Shown here one piece after another: positions 16,792 through 25,101 of a DNA stretch of 64,000 bases (position 1 is the first letter of the stretch; each line of letters begins with the position of its first letter). The position numbers were made by a program, and so were the translations under genes. The stretch lies in NCBI GenBank assembly GCA_044226525.1, contig JBGAGV010000001.1, positions 186,001 to 250,000 on the forward strand, read 5' to 3'. The notes beneath the pieces were generated by a model. It worked only from the letters and a program-made list of their open reading frames with translations, made no database searches and was not told where the DNA came from. This DNA comes from VFJQ01 sp044226525. GTDB taxonomy: Bacteria > Verrucomicrobiota > Verrucomicrobiia > Chthoniobacterales > Chthoniobacteraceae.

Positions 16792-17361
16792 CTAAAACTC
16801 CCGCGAACGCGGTTCGCGATCTTCGCTCGGGTCCGATGAGGGCACGGTCACGAACGGGCCGCCGGCGAGCGGTGCGGGGGCGCTGAAGGCGACCTCAGGG
16901 GTGTCGCTGGTCTTACCGGCGAGCGGGAAGTCCTTGCGCAGCGGGAAATAGGGATAGCCGTCCCACATCAGGATGCGGCGCAGATCGGGGTGGCCGCTGA
17001 AGCCGATCCCGAACATGTCGTAAGCCTCGCGCTCGTGCCAGTCGGCCGTCGCCCACAGATCGCTGACGGTGGGCACGGTGAGATCGTCTTCGCTCACGCG
17101 GACCTTCAGGCGCAGGTGCTCATTGCGCTCGAACTGCACCAACTCGTAAACCACCTCGAACCGCGGCTCTTCGCCGAAATTATCGACGCCGCTGATGTCG
17201 AGCAGGTAGGAGTAGCCTAGGTCGTTCTTGCAGAAGGCGCAGAGGTCGTGAATCTGCGTCCGTTCGACCAGCAGCGTAGTCTCGCCGCGGAATTCGGTCT
17301 TCTTCAACACCGCGAACTTCTTTTCGATCGCGGAGACGTCTTGAGAAACGGTCGTAGCCAT
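16792..17361 (-). CDS. nuoC: NADH-quinone oxidoreductase subunit C
   Basis: 189 residues from the ATG at 17361, 17 bp after the nuoB stop. Complex I 30-kDa subunit features are YSYLLDISGVDNFGEEPRFEVVYEL, LKVRVSEDDLTVPTVSDLWATADWHEREAYDMFGIGFSGHPDLRRILMWDGY and PLRKDFPLAGK. It is part of the peripheral arm that carries electrons to quinone. It is not fused to NuoD, and nuoD does not follow; the next gene is convergent. The C-terminal ~30 residues (PEVAFSAPAPLAGGPFVTV) are a non-conserved tail. Confidence 0.94.
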   Translation of the reverse strand: MATTVSQDVSAIEKKFAVLKKTEFRGETTLLVERTQIHDLCAFCKNDLGYSYLLDISGVDNFGEEPRFEVVYELVQFERNEHLRLKVRVSEDDLTVPTVSDLWATADWHEREAYDMFGIGFSGHPDLRRILMWDGYPYFPLRKDFPLAGKTSDTPEVAFSAPAPLAGGPFVTVPSSDPSEDREPRSREF

Positions 17362-17378
17362 GGAGTGAAATCGGGAAA

Positions 17379-17912
17379 TCAGGCGTCGGCAGCGAGGGCG
17401 GCGAGACCTTCCTTCTGGGCGAGGAACGATTTCTCGCCGGTGATCTTCTGCTGAAGGCGCATGAGGCCTTCGATGAGCGCCTCCGGCCGGGGCGGGCAGC
17501 CGCTGATGTAAACGTCCACCGGGATGAGATTGTCGATACCTTGGAGCACCGCGTAGCTGCGATACATGCCGCCGCTGGAGGCGCAGGCTCCCATGGCGAT
17601 GCACCACTTCGGTTCGGGCATCTGGTCCCAGATGCGCTTCACGGCGAGCGCCATTTTGTAAGTCACCGTGCCGGCCACGATCATCACATCGCTCTGGCGC
17701 GGAGAAAAGCGCATCACCTCGGCGCCGAAACGGGCGATATCGAAGCGGCTGGAGGCCGTGGCCATCAGCTCGATCGCGCAGCAGGCCAGACCCATCGGCA
17801 TGGGCCAGAGCGAGTTTTTGCGCATCCAGTTAATCGCGGCATCGAGCTGTGTGAAAATGATGTTGCCCTCGATCTTCGAGTCGTAAGCGGCGGGCGCGAC
17901 AGTGGTGCTCAT
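17379..17912 (-). CDS. nuoB: NADH-quinone oxidoreductase subunit B
   Basis: 177 residues. It holds the ligands for the terminal N2 [4Fe-4S] cluster: GLACCAIELM (C44, C45), CIAMGACASSGGMYRSY (C110) and VDVYISGCPPRPEALIEGL (C139). Other conserved blocks are SRFDIARFGAEVMRFSPRQSDVMIVAGTVTYKMA. It passes electrons from the cluster chain to quinone. It is followed by nuoC, but the gene upstream encodes a DUF2127 protein rather than NuoA, so these two subunits stand apart from the rest of the complex. Confidence 0.96.
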   Translation of the reverse strand: MSTTVAPAAYDSKIEGNIIFTQLDAAINWMRKNSLWPMPMGLACCAIELMATASSRFDIARFGAEVMRFSPRQSDVMIVAGTVTYKMALAVKRIWDQMPEPKWCIAMGACASSGGMYRSYAVLQGIDNLIPVDVYISGCPPRPEALIEGLMRLQQKITGEKSFLAQKEGLAALAADA

Positions 17913-18010
17913 GTGGTAAGGAATCTGTTTAGGCGGGAACGCCCAGCCAGCAAGGCAGAGTTTTCAACGTTCGCGTCTTGTCGTTCGACGCCGCGTCTCC
18001 ACGCTCAAAT

Positions 18011-18502
18011 TTAACCTTGGGCCGCTGCCGGGGCCGATGCCTTCTTTTTTCGCCCGGTGATCAGACACCACGCCAGATAGATGACTAGCAGCACGTTGAT
18101 GATCAGGATCCAGCCGGTAATCCAACTGTGGTGCTTCAGGAGATGCGCGATTTCCACCGGCACATAGAGGGCCGCGCCGACGCAGCCGACCCATTCGGCC
18201 CAGCGTCGCCCGCGCCAGAGCCCGTAAGCCTCAGCAAACCGGATCAGGGCATAACCGCCCCCGCAGACGGCGAGCACCCACACATGCGTATTGTCCAGCC
18301 GGTGTGCGAGTTCGGCAAAAATCCGCGGCATCTTGTGGGCGGGATTGAGGCGGAAGTTCTTTACGATCCGCTCGAGCAGGATGTGTGTCTTGTGCTGGGT
18401 GATCCCCGGAAGCCCGACGCCGACGAGGAGCACAAGGAAGCCCTTGAGTGCTTCGATCACCGCTACCGTGCGCAGCCCTGCCTTCGAACCCCCTGGTTTC
18501 AT
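18011..18502 (-). CDS. DUF2127 family integral membrane protein
   Basis: 163 residues. An N-terminal signature GLRTVAVIEALKGFLVLLVGVGL and later GYALIRFAEAYGLWRGRRWAEWVG, LYVPVEIAHLLKHHSW and LIINVLLVIYLAWCLI match the DUF2127 group. About four membrane helices are likely, with a lysine-rich cytoplasmic C-terminus (GRKKKASAPAAAQG). Its ATG overlaps the TGA of the TatD gene by 4 bp, so the two are co-translated. Function unknown. Confidence 0.8.
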   Translation of the reverse strand: MKPGGSKAGLRTVAVIEALKGFLVLLVGVGLPGITQHKTHILLERIVKNFRLNPAHKMPRIFAELAHRLDNTHVWVLAVCGGGYALIRFAEAYGLWRGRRWAEWVGCVGAALYVPVEIAHLLKHHSWITGWILIINVLLVIYLAWCLITGRKKKASAPAAAQG

Positions 18503-19359
18503 GCAGTTCCGAAGCGGAAAAATTGATTCGCGGTCGCCTCAGTTTCCGCGGCGATTTGCTCGAGCGAGGAACTGCGGAGGCGGGCGACTTCCTCGGCCAC
18601 GTTGCGCACATGGGTCGGTTCGCAGCGTTTGCCGCGATAGGGCACGGGGGCGAGGAAGGGGCAGTCCGTCTCCACCATGAAAGTGCCCGCTGGCACCGTC
18701 GCGACGGTTTCCTTCACTGGCCCGGCGTTCTTGAAGGTGATGATTCCCGTGAAACTCACGAGGAAGCCGAGATCGAGCAACTGGCGCGCGTGATCGGGTG
18801 ACTTGCCGAAGCAGTGGAAAACTGCGCGCAACTTTCCGCCGTAAGGGCGGAGCAGGCTCAGCGTATCATCCCACGAATCGCGTTCGTGAATCACAACGTT
18901 CAGCCCCAGTTCCACTGCGAGATCGAGTTGCTGTTCGAAAACGATCGCCTGTTTGGCTTTGCAGGCGCCATCGAGCACGTCGGCTTCCGCTTCGCCGGGC
19001 AGCTCGGTGGAAACAAATCCCGCCGCACGTAACTCGACGCGTCGCGAACCCGCTCCCGGCAGCCGATGGTAATCCAACCCGCACTCGCCCAGCGCCACGA
19101 CCTTGGGATGCCGCGCGAGGTCTCGCAGAGCGGAGATGAACTCGTCCGGCGCTTCGTCCGCGTTGCTCGGGTGCACGCCAACGGTCGCCCAGACCTGGGG
19201 ATATTTCTCCGCCAGCGCGAGCGCGCGGCGGCTTCCTTCCAGCGTGGTGCCGATGGTGATGAGCCGCTTTACTCCCGCGGCCTCCGCCCGCGCCAGGACT
19301 CCATCGAGATCGGTGGCGAAATCGGGGAAGTCGAGATGGGAGTGAGTATCGGTCAGCAT
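18499..19359 (-). CDS. TatD-family metal-dependent hydrolase
   Basis: 286 residues from the ATG at 19359. Metal and active-site motifs are in order: TDTHSHLDF, IGTTLEGSRRAL, WATVGVHPSNADE, VALGECGLDYHR, LGLNVVIHERDSW, FHCFGKS, FVSFTGIITFKNA and MVETDCPFLAPVPYRGKRCEP. The fold is an amidohydrolase TIM barrel and family members are exonucleases. Between GECGLDYHR and the helix QQLDLAVELGL there is a segment about 25 residues longer than I expect for TatD. It starts 75 bp after priA and overlaps the DUF2127 gene by 4 bp. Confidence 0.92.
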   Translation of the reverse strand: MLTDTHSHLDFPDFATDLDGVLARAEAAGVKRLITIGTTLEGSRRALALAEKYPQVWATVGVHPSNADEAPDEFISALRDLARHPKVVALGECGLDYHRLPGAGSRRVELRAAGFVSTELPGEAEADVLDGACKAKQAIVFEQQLDLAVELGLNVVIHERDSWDDTLSLLRPYGGKLRAVFHCFGKSPDHARQLLDLGFLVSFTGIITFKNAGPVKETVATVPAGTFMVETDCPFLAPVPYRGKRCEPTHVRNVAEEVARLRSSSLEQIAAETEATANQFFRFGTA

Positions 19360-19434
19360 GCGCGGCGGCGCCTTAGCGCGAGGTCGCGGCGGGGACAATC
19401 GGGAGAGTGTTTTTTCCGCAAGAATCCGGTGAAC

Positions 19435-21648
19435 TCACAGGAGCTGATAGGCATCCACATCCACCGTAACGATCACGTCCTCGGGCAGTGTGAGTTTGTC
19501 CAGCACACTGCGGAGGTGGCGGCTGAGGGCGCGGACGCGCGGGGTGCGAAGCGAAAGGTGAAAACGAAACTGGCCGTGGCTTTTTTCCAACGGTGCCGGG
19601 GCGGGATCGCCCATGCGCACGTTGGGTGGGAGATTTTCTTTCAGGCGCCGCGCCAAGGTTTCGATGGTGAGTTCGGTGCGCTCGCGATGCGCGCCGCGGA
19701 CCTGCACGAGCACGAGATGTGTGAAGGGCGGCCAGTCGAAATTCTGACGCCACTGGCTTTCCTGATCCCAGAAGCCCTCGAAGTCGTGATGCCGCGCGAA
19801 CTGGATGCTGGGGCTGTGCGGGGTGAACGTCTGCACGAGAACTTCGCCCGCCAGATCACCCCGGCCGGCGCGACCGGCGACCTGGGTGAGGAGTTGGAAG
19901 GTGCGCTCGCCGGCCCGAAAATCCGGCAGATGCAGGCCGAGGTCGGCGTTGACGATGCCGACGAGGGTGACGTTCGGGAAGTGGAGCCCCTTCGCGATCA
20001 TCTGTGTGCCGACGAGGATATCGATCGTGCCCCGCTTGAACGCGTCGAGGGTTTCGCGGAAGGCGTTCTTGCGTTGCATCACGTCGGCGTCGAGCCGCTT
20101 CACCGTGGCTTCGGGGAAGAGGGCGGCGACGCTGTCCTCGACTTTTTCCGTGCCGACTCCGGCGTAGCGGATGCCAGGCGAAGCGCACTGCGGGCATTTG
20201 TTCGGCGCGACGGCCTGGTAACCGCAGATGTGGCAGACGATGCGGCTCGCCCCGCGGTGATAGGTGAGCGCCACGGAGCAATTCGGACATTCGCAGGTGT
20301 GCCCGCACTGCTCGCAGGTGAGCGACGTGCTGAACCCGCGTCGATTGAGAAAGAGGATGCTTTGCTCTTTGCGCTTCAGCCGTTCCTCGATCGCGGTGAT
20401 GAGTTTTTCGCTGAGGATCGAGCCTTTGCGTTTCTGATCGTTGCGCAGATCGACAATGCGAATGAGGGGAAGTTGCTGGTCGTCCACGCGCAGGGTGAGG
20501 CGCAGCAGTTCGTATTTGCCGTGAATGGCGTTGTGATAGCTCTCCAGCGAAGGCGTGGCGCTCCCGAGCAGGCAGGCGCAACCTTCCATCTGCGCGCGCA
20601 GCACGGCGAGATCGCGGCCGTGATAGCGCGGCGTCTCTTCCTGTTTGTAGGAGTTTTCGTGCTCTTCATCGACGACGATCAGTCCCACGTTGGAGACTGG
20701 CGCAAACACCGCGCTTCGCGCTCCGATGACGATGCGTGCGCGCCCTGCGCGAATCTTGTGCCACTCGTCGTGGCGCTCGCCTTCGCTGAGGTGCGAATGC
20801 AGCACGGCGACTTCGTGTTGCGAGGCGGCGAAGCGCGATTTGAAACGCTCGACCGTCTGCGGGGTCAGCGAAATTTCTGGGACGAGCATGATGGCGCTCT
20901 GTCCGCGTTCGAGCACGAGATCGATCGCCTGGAGATAAATCTCCGTTTTGCCGCTGCCGGTCACACCGTGGAGGAGGAGAGGTTTCGGGTTTGAAGTTTC
21001 TGGTTTCGGGCAGAGTGCGGCGACGACTTTCTCGAAGACGGCGGTTTGCTCCACGTTGAGGTTGAGTTTGCCGGAGCCGACGAATTGCTCGTTCGCGAAC
21101 GGATCGCGCTCCAGTTTGGCGGGCTCGACGATCACCAGGTCTTTCTTCACGAGCGCCTGCACGATCGCGTGGCCGGCGAGTTCGGCGACGGGCACCGGGC
21201 CGGCGGCTTGCGCGAGCGTTTCGATGATTTCTCCCTGCACGGGAGCGCGTTTTTTGAGCGTCTCGATTTCTTCCACGCTCATCTCCCGTTTGAGCCGTGC
21301 GACCAGACGCTGCCGATGGCTCAGCTCGCCTTTGCGAATGACATTCGGCAGCACCGCGCGCATGGCTGCTTCGAGGGTGCAGCAGTAATAATCCGCGATC
21401 CACGAAGCCATGCGGAGCAGCACGGGATTGAGCACCGGCTCCGCGTCGATGACCTCGGCGATCGGCTTAACCCCGGGCGCCTCGGTCGTGTCGCGCAGCT
21501 CGATGATGGTGCCGAGTCGCGTCGTCGTGCGCACCGGCACGCGCACACGCGAGCCGACCCGCAGCGTGTCCGCGACGGCATCCGGCAACGCGTAATCGAA
21601 CGCGTTCGAGCCGGAATCATCAACGAGGACGAGGGCGTAACGGGGCAT
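19435..21648 (-). CDS. priA: Primosomal replication-restart helicase PriA
   Basis: 737 residues. The N-terminal 3'-DNA-binding domain (~1-105: RYALVLVDDSGSNAFDYALP) is followed by a superfamily 2 helicase core with Walker A GVTGSGKT (228-235), DEEH box (LIVVDEEHENSYKQEETPRYHGRD) and LFLNRRGFSTSLTCEQCG. Zinc-binding cysteines follow (CEQCGHTCECPNC, CHICGYQ, NKCPQC). The later motifs GTQMIAKGLHFPNVTLVGI and QLLTQVAGRAGRGD are intact. It restarts stalled replication forks. Full length for the family. Same strand as tatD downstream and glgP upstream, with a 142-bp gap to glgP containing a strong hairpin. Confidence 0.96.
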   Translation of the reverse strand: MPRYALVLVDDSGSNAFDYALPDAVADTLRVGSRVRVPVRTTTRLGTIIELRDTTEAPGVKPIAEVIDAEPVLNPVLLRMASWIADYYCCTLEAAMRAVLPNVIRKGELSHRQRLVARLKREMSVEEIETLKKRAPVQGEIIETLAQAAGPVPVAELAGHAIVQALVKKDLVIVEPAKLERDPFANEQFVGSGKLNLNVEQTAVFEKVVAALCPKPETSNPKPLLLHGVTGSGKTEIYLQAIDLVLERGQSAIMLVPEISLTPQTVERFKSRFAASQHEVAVLHSHLSEGERHDEWHKIRAGRARIVIGARSAVFAPVSNVGLIVVDEEHENSYKQEETPRYHGRDLAVLRAQMEGCACLLGSATPSLESYHNAIHGKYELLRLTLRVDDQQLPLIRIVDLRNDQKRKGSILSEKLITAIEERLKRKEQSILFLNRRGFSTSLTCEQCGHTCECPNCSVALTYHRGASRIVCHICGYQAVAPNKCPQCASPGIRYAGVGTEKVEDSVAALFPEATVKRLDADVMQRKNAFRETLDAFKRGTIDILVGTQMIAKGLHFPNVTLVGIVNADLGLHLPDFRAGERTFQLLTQVAGRAGRGDLAGEVLVQTFTPHSPSIQFARHHDFEGFWDQESQWRQNFDWPPFTHLVLVQVRGAHRERTELTIETLARRLKENLPPNVRMGDPAPAPLEKSHGQFRFHLSLRTPRVRALSRHLRSVLDKLTLPEDVIVTVDVDAYQLL

Positions 21649-21708
21649 CGAGGAGGTGTCGCGTGTCCCTCGGTCCGTGGCAAGTCGGCGAACCCAGCAT
21701 CCTCCGCT

Positions 21709-21774
21709 TCTGCTTCTTCATCTGCTTCCCGTGCCTCGCGCGGTCGGCCAGAGCGAAGCAGATGAAGAAGCAGA
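21709..21774 (-). terminator. 20-bp perfect hairpin downstream of glgP
   Basis: Arms at 21709-21728 and 21755-21774 are perfectly complementary over 20 bp (core CTGCTTCTTCATCTGCTTC) around a 26-nt loop. It begins 17 bp past the glgP stop in the direction of transcription. There is no T run after it on the minus strand, so it may be a 3'-end stabiliser or RNase III-type site rather than a classical terminator. Confidence 0.55.
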
Positions 21775-21790
21775 GCAGATCCGTGGTGCC

Positions 21791-24253
21791 CTACACGCTC
21801 ACCGGGTCGAGCTTCCAGATGTCCTTGGCGTATTCGAGGATGGTTCGGTCGCTGGAGAACTTGCCCATGCGGGCGGTGTTCAGGATGGCCATGCGCGCCC
21901 ACTTCGCGCGGTCGCGGAAAGCGGCATCGACCTTAAGATGACAATCGCTGTAGGAGCGGAAGTCGGGCAGGCACATGAACGGGTCGCTGTGGATCAAATT
22001 ATCGCGCAGCATGTTCAGGCAGCCGGGTTCGTTCGGCGTGAAGTAGTTCGAGCCGACCCAATCGACAACCGTGCGAAGTTCTTCGTCTTTCTCGAGAAAT
22101 TCGCCGGGGCGGAAGCCGCGCTTCCACAGGGCGGCGACTTCCTCGACGGTCATGCCGAAGATGAAGAAGTTTTCGTCGCCGACCTCCTCACGGATTTCTA
22201 CATTGGCGCCGTCGAGGGTGCCGATGGTGAGGGCGCCGTTGAGTGAGAGCTTCATGTTGCCGGTGCCGCTGGCTTCCTTGCCGGCGGTAGAGATCTGCTC
22301 GGAGAGATCCGCCGCAGGGACGATGCGCTGGGCGAGCGAGACGCGGTAGTTCGGCAGGAAGACGACCTTGAGTTTGCCTTCGATGCGCGGGTCGGCATTG
22401 ATCGTGGCGCCAACGGAGTTGATCGCCTTGATGATGCACTTGGCCATGTCGTAGCCAGGCGCGGCCTTGGCGGCGAAGATGAAGACACGCGGGGCCATGT
22501 CGAGGCTCGGGTTCTGCAACAGACGCCGGTAGAGGGCGAGGATATGGAGCAGATTGAGGTGCTGGCGCTTGTATTCGTGCAGACGTTTGATTTGCACGTC
22601 GAAGAGCGCGGCGGGGTTCACGTCGACGTCGGTGTGATGTTTGATGAGACGCGCGAGGTTGACCTTGTTCGCGTGCTTCACGGCCATGAAATCGGCCTGG
22701 AACTGCGCATCGTCGGCGAAGGCTTCAAGCCCGCGGAGCTTGTCGAGGTCGCGCTCCCAGCCGGGGCCGATCTTGCTGGTGATGAGATTGCTCAGCCCGG
22801 GATTGCAAGAAAGCAGCCAGCGGCGCGGGGTGATGCCGTTGGTCTTGTTGTTGAGCTTGCCCGGGAAGAAGGCGTCGAACTCGGGGAAGAGATCGCTCTT
22901 TACGAGCTGCGTGTGCAGGGCGGCGACGCCATTGACCGAGAAACTGCCGACGACGGAGAGGTTGCCCATGCGGACCATCTGCACGTGGCCTTCTTCGATG
23001 ATGGAGAGTTTGCGCTTTTTCTCTACATCGCCCGGCCAGTGAGCTTCGACCTGTTCGAGGAAGCGTTTGTTGATCTCCAGGATGAGCTGGAGATGGCGTG
23101 GCAGGACTTTGTGGAAGAGAGGCACACTCCACTTTTCCAGCGCCTCGGGCAGGAGGGTGTGGTTCGTGTAAGCGAAGGTCCGGGTGACGATGCCCCACGC
23201 TTTTTCCCACGCCATGCCGTATTCGTCGTGCAGGATGCGCTGGAGCTCGACGATGGCGATGGCGGGGTGAGTGTCGTTGAGCTGGACGACGACTTTCTCC
23301 GGCAGCTCGGTGAGGTCTTCGTTTTCCTTGCGGAAGCGGCGGAAAATATCGCGCAGCGAGCAGGCGACGAAGAAATACTGCTGCACGAGGCGCAGCTCCT
23401 TGCCACTTTCGGTCTTGTCGTTCGGGTAGAGAACTTTCGAGACGGTCTCGCCCATCGATTTTTCCTGCACGGCTTCGAGGTAACCGCCGCGGTTGAAGGC
23501 CTCGAAGTCGAACTCTGCCGACGCCTTCGATTCCCAGAGGCGGAGGTAGTTCACCGTGTTGGTGCCGTAGCCGGGGATCGGGATATCGTAAGGGATGCCG
23601 ATGAGCTTTTTCGTGCCGGTCCAGCGCGGGACGTAGTTACCGCGATCATCGAACACATTCTCGACGTGGCCGTAGAGGTGGACCTCCGTCTTGTGCTCGG
23701 GACGGACGATTTCCCACGGGGTGCCGTAGTCGAGCCACGCGTCGGGCAATTCGACCTGGTGACCGTTGCGGAACTCCTGTTTGAAGAGGCCGTATTGGTA
23801 ATGGATGCCGTAGCCGATGGCGGGCAGATCGAGCGTGGCGAGCGAATCGAGGAAGCAGGCAGCGAGGCGGCCCAGGCCGCCATTGCCGAGGCCCATGTCG
23901 TATTCCTCGGTGCGAAGGGTTTCGACATCGAGGCCCAACTCGTTCAGCGCGTGCTCGATCGTGTCGAAAACGCCCGCGTTGTAGAGGCTGTTGGAAAAAA
24001 GCCGCCCCATGAGGAACTCGAGCGACAGGTAATACAGGCGCTTCGTGTTCTTCTGGTGATGTTCTGCCTGAGTGGCGATCATCCGCTCGATAATGATGCT
24101 CTGGACGGCCTTGGAAGTAGCCAGCCACCAATCACGCTTCGAAGCGGTGGTGCGGTCGCGGGCGAGCGTGAACTTCAGATGTGCCTGGATCAGTTTTTTA
24201 AGACCCTGGATGGACAGATCCATGCTTGAAGAAAAATTCCCTGTTTCTTGCAT
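21791..24253 (-). CDS. glgP: Glycogen/starch (alpha-glucan) phosphorylase
   Basis: 820 residues from the ATG at 24253 (MQETGNFSS); a second ATG lies ten codons on, and anything further upstream is not phosphorylase-like. Conserved blocks: KRLYYLSLEFLMGRLFSNSLYN, GLGNGGLGRLAACFLDSLATLDLPAIGYGIHYQYGLF, VQLNDTHPAIAIVELQRIL, NHTLLPEALEKWSVPLF, KTNGITPRRWL, FDVQIKRLHEYKRQHLN and the PLP site EASGTGNMKLSLNGALTIGTLDGANVEI with the cofactor lysine at K668. It releases glucose-1-phosphate from storage alpha-glucan in the cytoplasm. Full length; divergent from the ECF sigma gene at 24406. Confidence 0.97.
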   Translation of the reverse strand: MQETGNFSSSMDLSIQGLKKLIQAHLKFTLARDRTTASKRDWWLATSKAVQSIIIERMIATQAEHHQKNTKRLYYLSLEFLMGRLFSNSLYNAGVFDTIEHALNELGLDVETLRTEEYDMGLGNGGLGRLAACFLDSLATLDLPAIGYGIHYQYGLFKQEFRNGHQVELPDAWLDYGTPWEIVRPEHKTEVHLYGHVENVFDDRGNYVPRWTGTKKLIGIPYDIPIPGYGTNTVNYLRLWESKASAEFDFEAFNRGGYLEAVQEKSMGETVSKVLYPNDKTESGKELRLVQQYFFVACSLRDIFRRFRKENEDLTELPEKVVVQLNDTHPAIAIVELQRILHDEYGMAWEKAWGIVTRTFAYTNHTLLPEALEKWSVPLFHKVLPRHLQLILEINKRFLEQVEAHWPGDVEKKRKLSIIEEGHVQMVRMGNLSVVGSFSVNGVAALHTQLVKSDLFPEFDAFFPGKLNNKTNGITPRRWLLSCNPGLSNLITSKIGPGWERDLDKLRGLEAFADDAQFQADFMAVKHANKVNLARLIKHHTDVDVNPAALFDVQIKRLHEYKRQHLNLLHILALYRRLLQNPSLDMAPRVFIFAAKAAPGYDMAKCIIKAINSVGATINADPRIEGKLKVVFLPNYRVSLAQRIVPAADLSEQISTAGKEASGTGNMKLSLNGALTIGTLDGANVEIREEVGDENFFIFGMTVEEVAALWKRGFRPGEFLEKDEELRTVVDWVGSNYFTPNEPGCLNMLRDNLIHSDPFMCLPDFRSYSDCHLKVDAAFRDRAKWARMAILNTARMGKFSSDRTILEYAKDIWKLDPVSV

Positions 24254-24405
24254 AGCGATGGGAAATCGGTGCAACCGGCTCGGATGACAAGTGAAATGAT
24301 GCGGAGGAACCCCGTTTAATCCCCGGCCGTGTGGCGCTTGCCACCCGGCAGAGCGCCGGTCACTGTCACCAGCGCGCTCTTTCGCGCGTCTTCCACCACC
24401 ACTGC

Positions 24406-25020
24406 ATGACCGAAGAACCCTCATCGCCGCCCGATTTGCCTGAAGAACAGGCGGCGCGGGATGTTGAGCTGATGCTTCGGGTGAAGCAGGGCGACATGGA
24501 GGCGTTTCAGGAACTCGTGGAAGCCCATCAGCATCGGGTGGTGGGCACGGTGGCGAAGATGCTGGGCGACGACGCCGAGGCGGAAGACGTGGCGCAGCAG
24601 GTCTTCGTGCGCGTCTGGCGTAGCGCCGGCCGTTATGAGCCGACGGCGAAATTCACCACCTGGCTATTCACCATCCTGCGGAATCTCGTCTTCAACGAGG
24701 TTCGCCGCCGCAAACGGCACCCGGCCATCTCACTCGATGCCCCGCGCGAACTGGACGACGAGCGCCCGCGCGACACGGCCGATCATCGGGTGAAGACGCC
24801 CGAGGCGGAATTGCTCGACAGCGAGATGATGGAAGCCATCCAGCGCGCCATCGATGAGCTTCCGGAAACGCAGCGCCTCGCGGTCATCATGCGCCGTTAC
24901 GATGAGACCCCGTATGAGGAAATCGCCGAAGTGCTCGACCTGACGGTGCCGGCGGTGAAGAGCCTGCTGTTTCGGGCGCGGACGGAATTGAGGGAGAAGC
25001 TGAAACAGTATCTCGGGTAG
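24406..25020 (+). CDS. ECF-type RNA polymerase sigma factor
   Basis: 204 residues from the ATG at 24406 (MTEEPSSPPDLPEE, an acidic head). Region 2 spans ~25-105 (FQELVEAHQHRVVGTVAKML, AEAEDVAQQVFVRVWR, KFTTWLFTILRNLVFNEVRRRKR). Region 4 spans ~145-200 (AIDELPETQRLAVIMRRYDE, YEEIAEVLDLTVPAVKSLLFRARTELREKL). A ~35-residue acidic linker separates them. No anti-sigma gene follows; the next gene on the strand, 81 bp on, is a Tat-exported oxidoreductase. Regulon unknown. Confidence 0.92.
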   Translation: MTEEPSSPPDLPEEQAARDVELMLRVKQGDMEAFQELVEAHQHRVVGTVAKMLGDDAEAEDVAQQVFVRVWRSAGRYEPTAKFTTWLFTILRNLVFNEVRRRKRHPAISLDAPRELDDERPRDTADHRVKTPEAELLDSEMMEAIQRAIDELPETQRLAVIMRRYDETPYEEIAEVLDLTVPAVKSLLFRARTELREKLKQYLG

Positions 25021-25101
25021 AAGGCGAGCGGGCTGCCCATTTGTCCAATGACGCTGGCTTGCCGTTCGGCTTCGGCGCGGTCAAAACCCTTTCACTCCCA
25101 T

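Noticed and set aside
19066..20994. A 642-codon plus-strand frame opposite tatD and priA
   Set aside because: Crosses two real genes in antisense with no motif.
22544..24229. A 561-codon plus-strand frame opposite glgP
   Set aside because: Shadow of a highly conserved phosphorylase gene.
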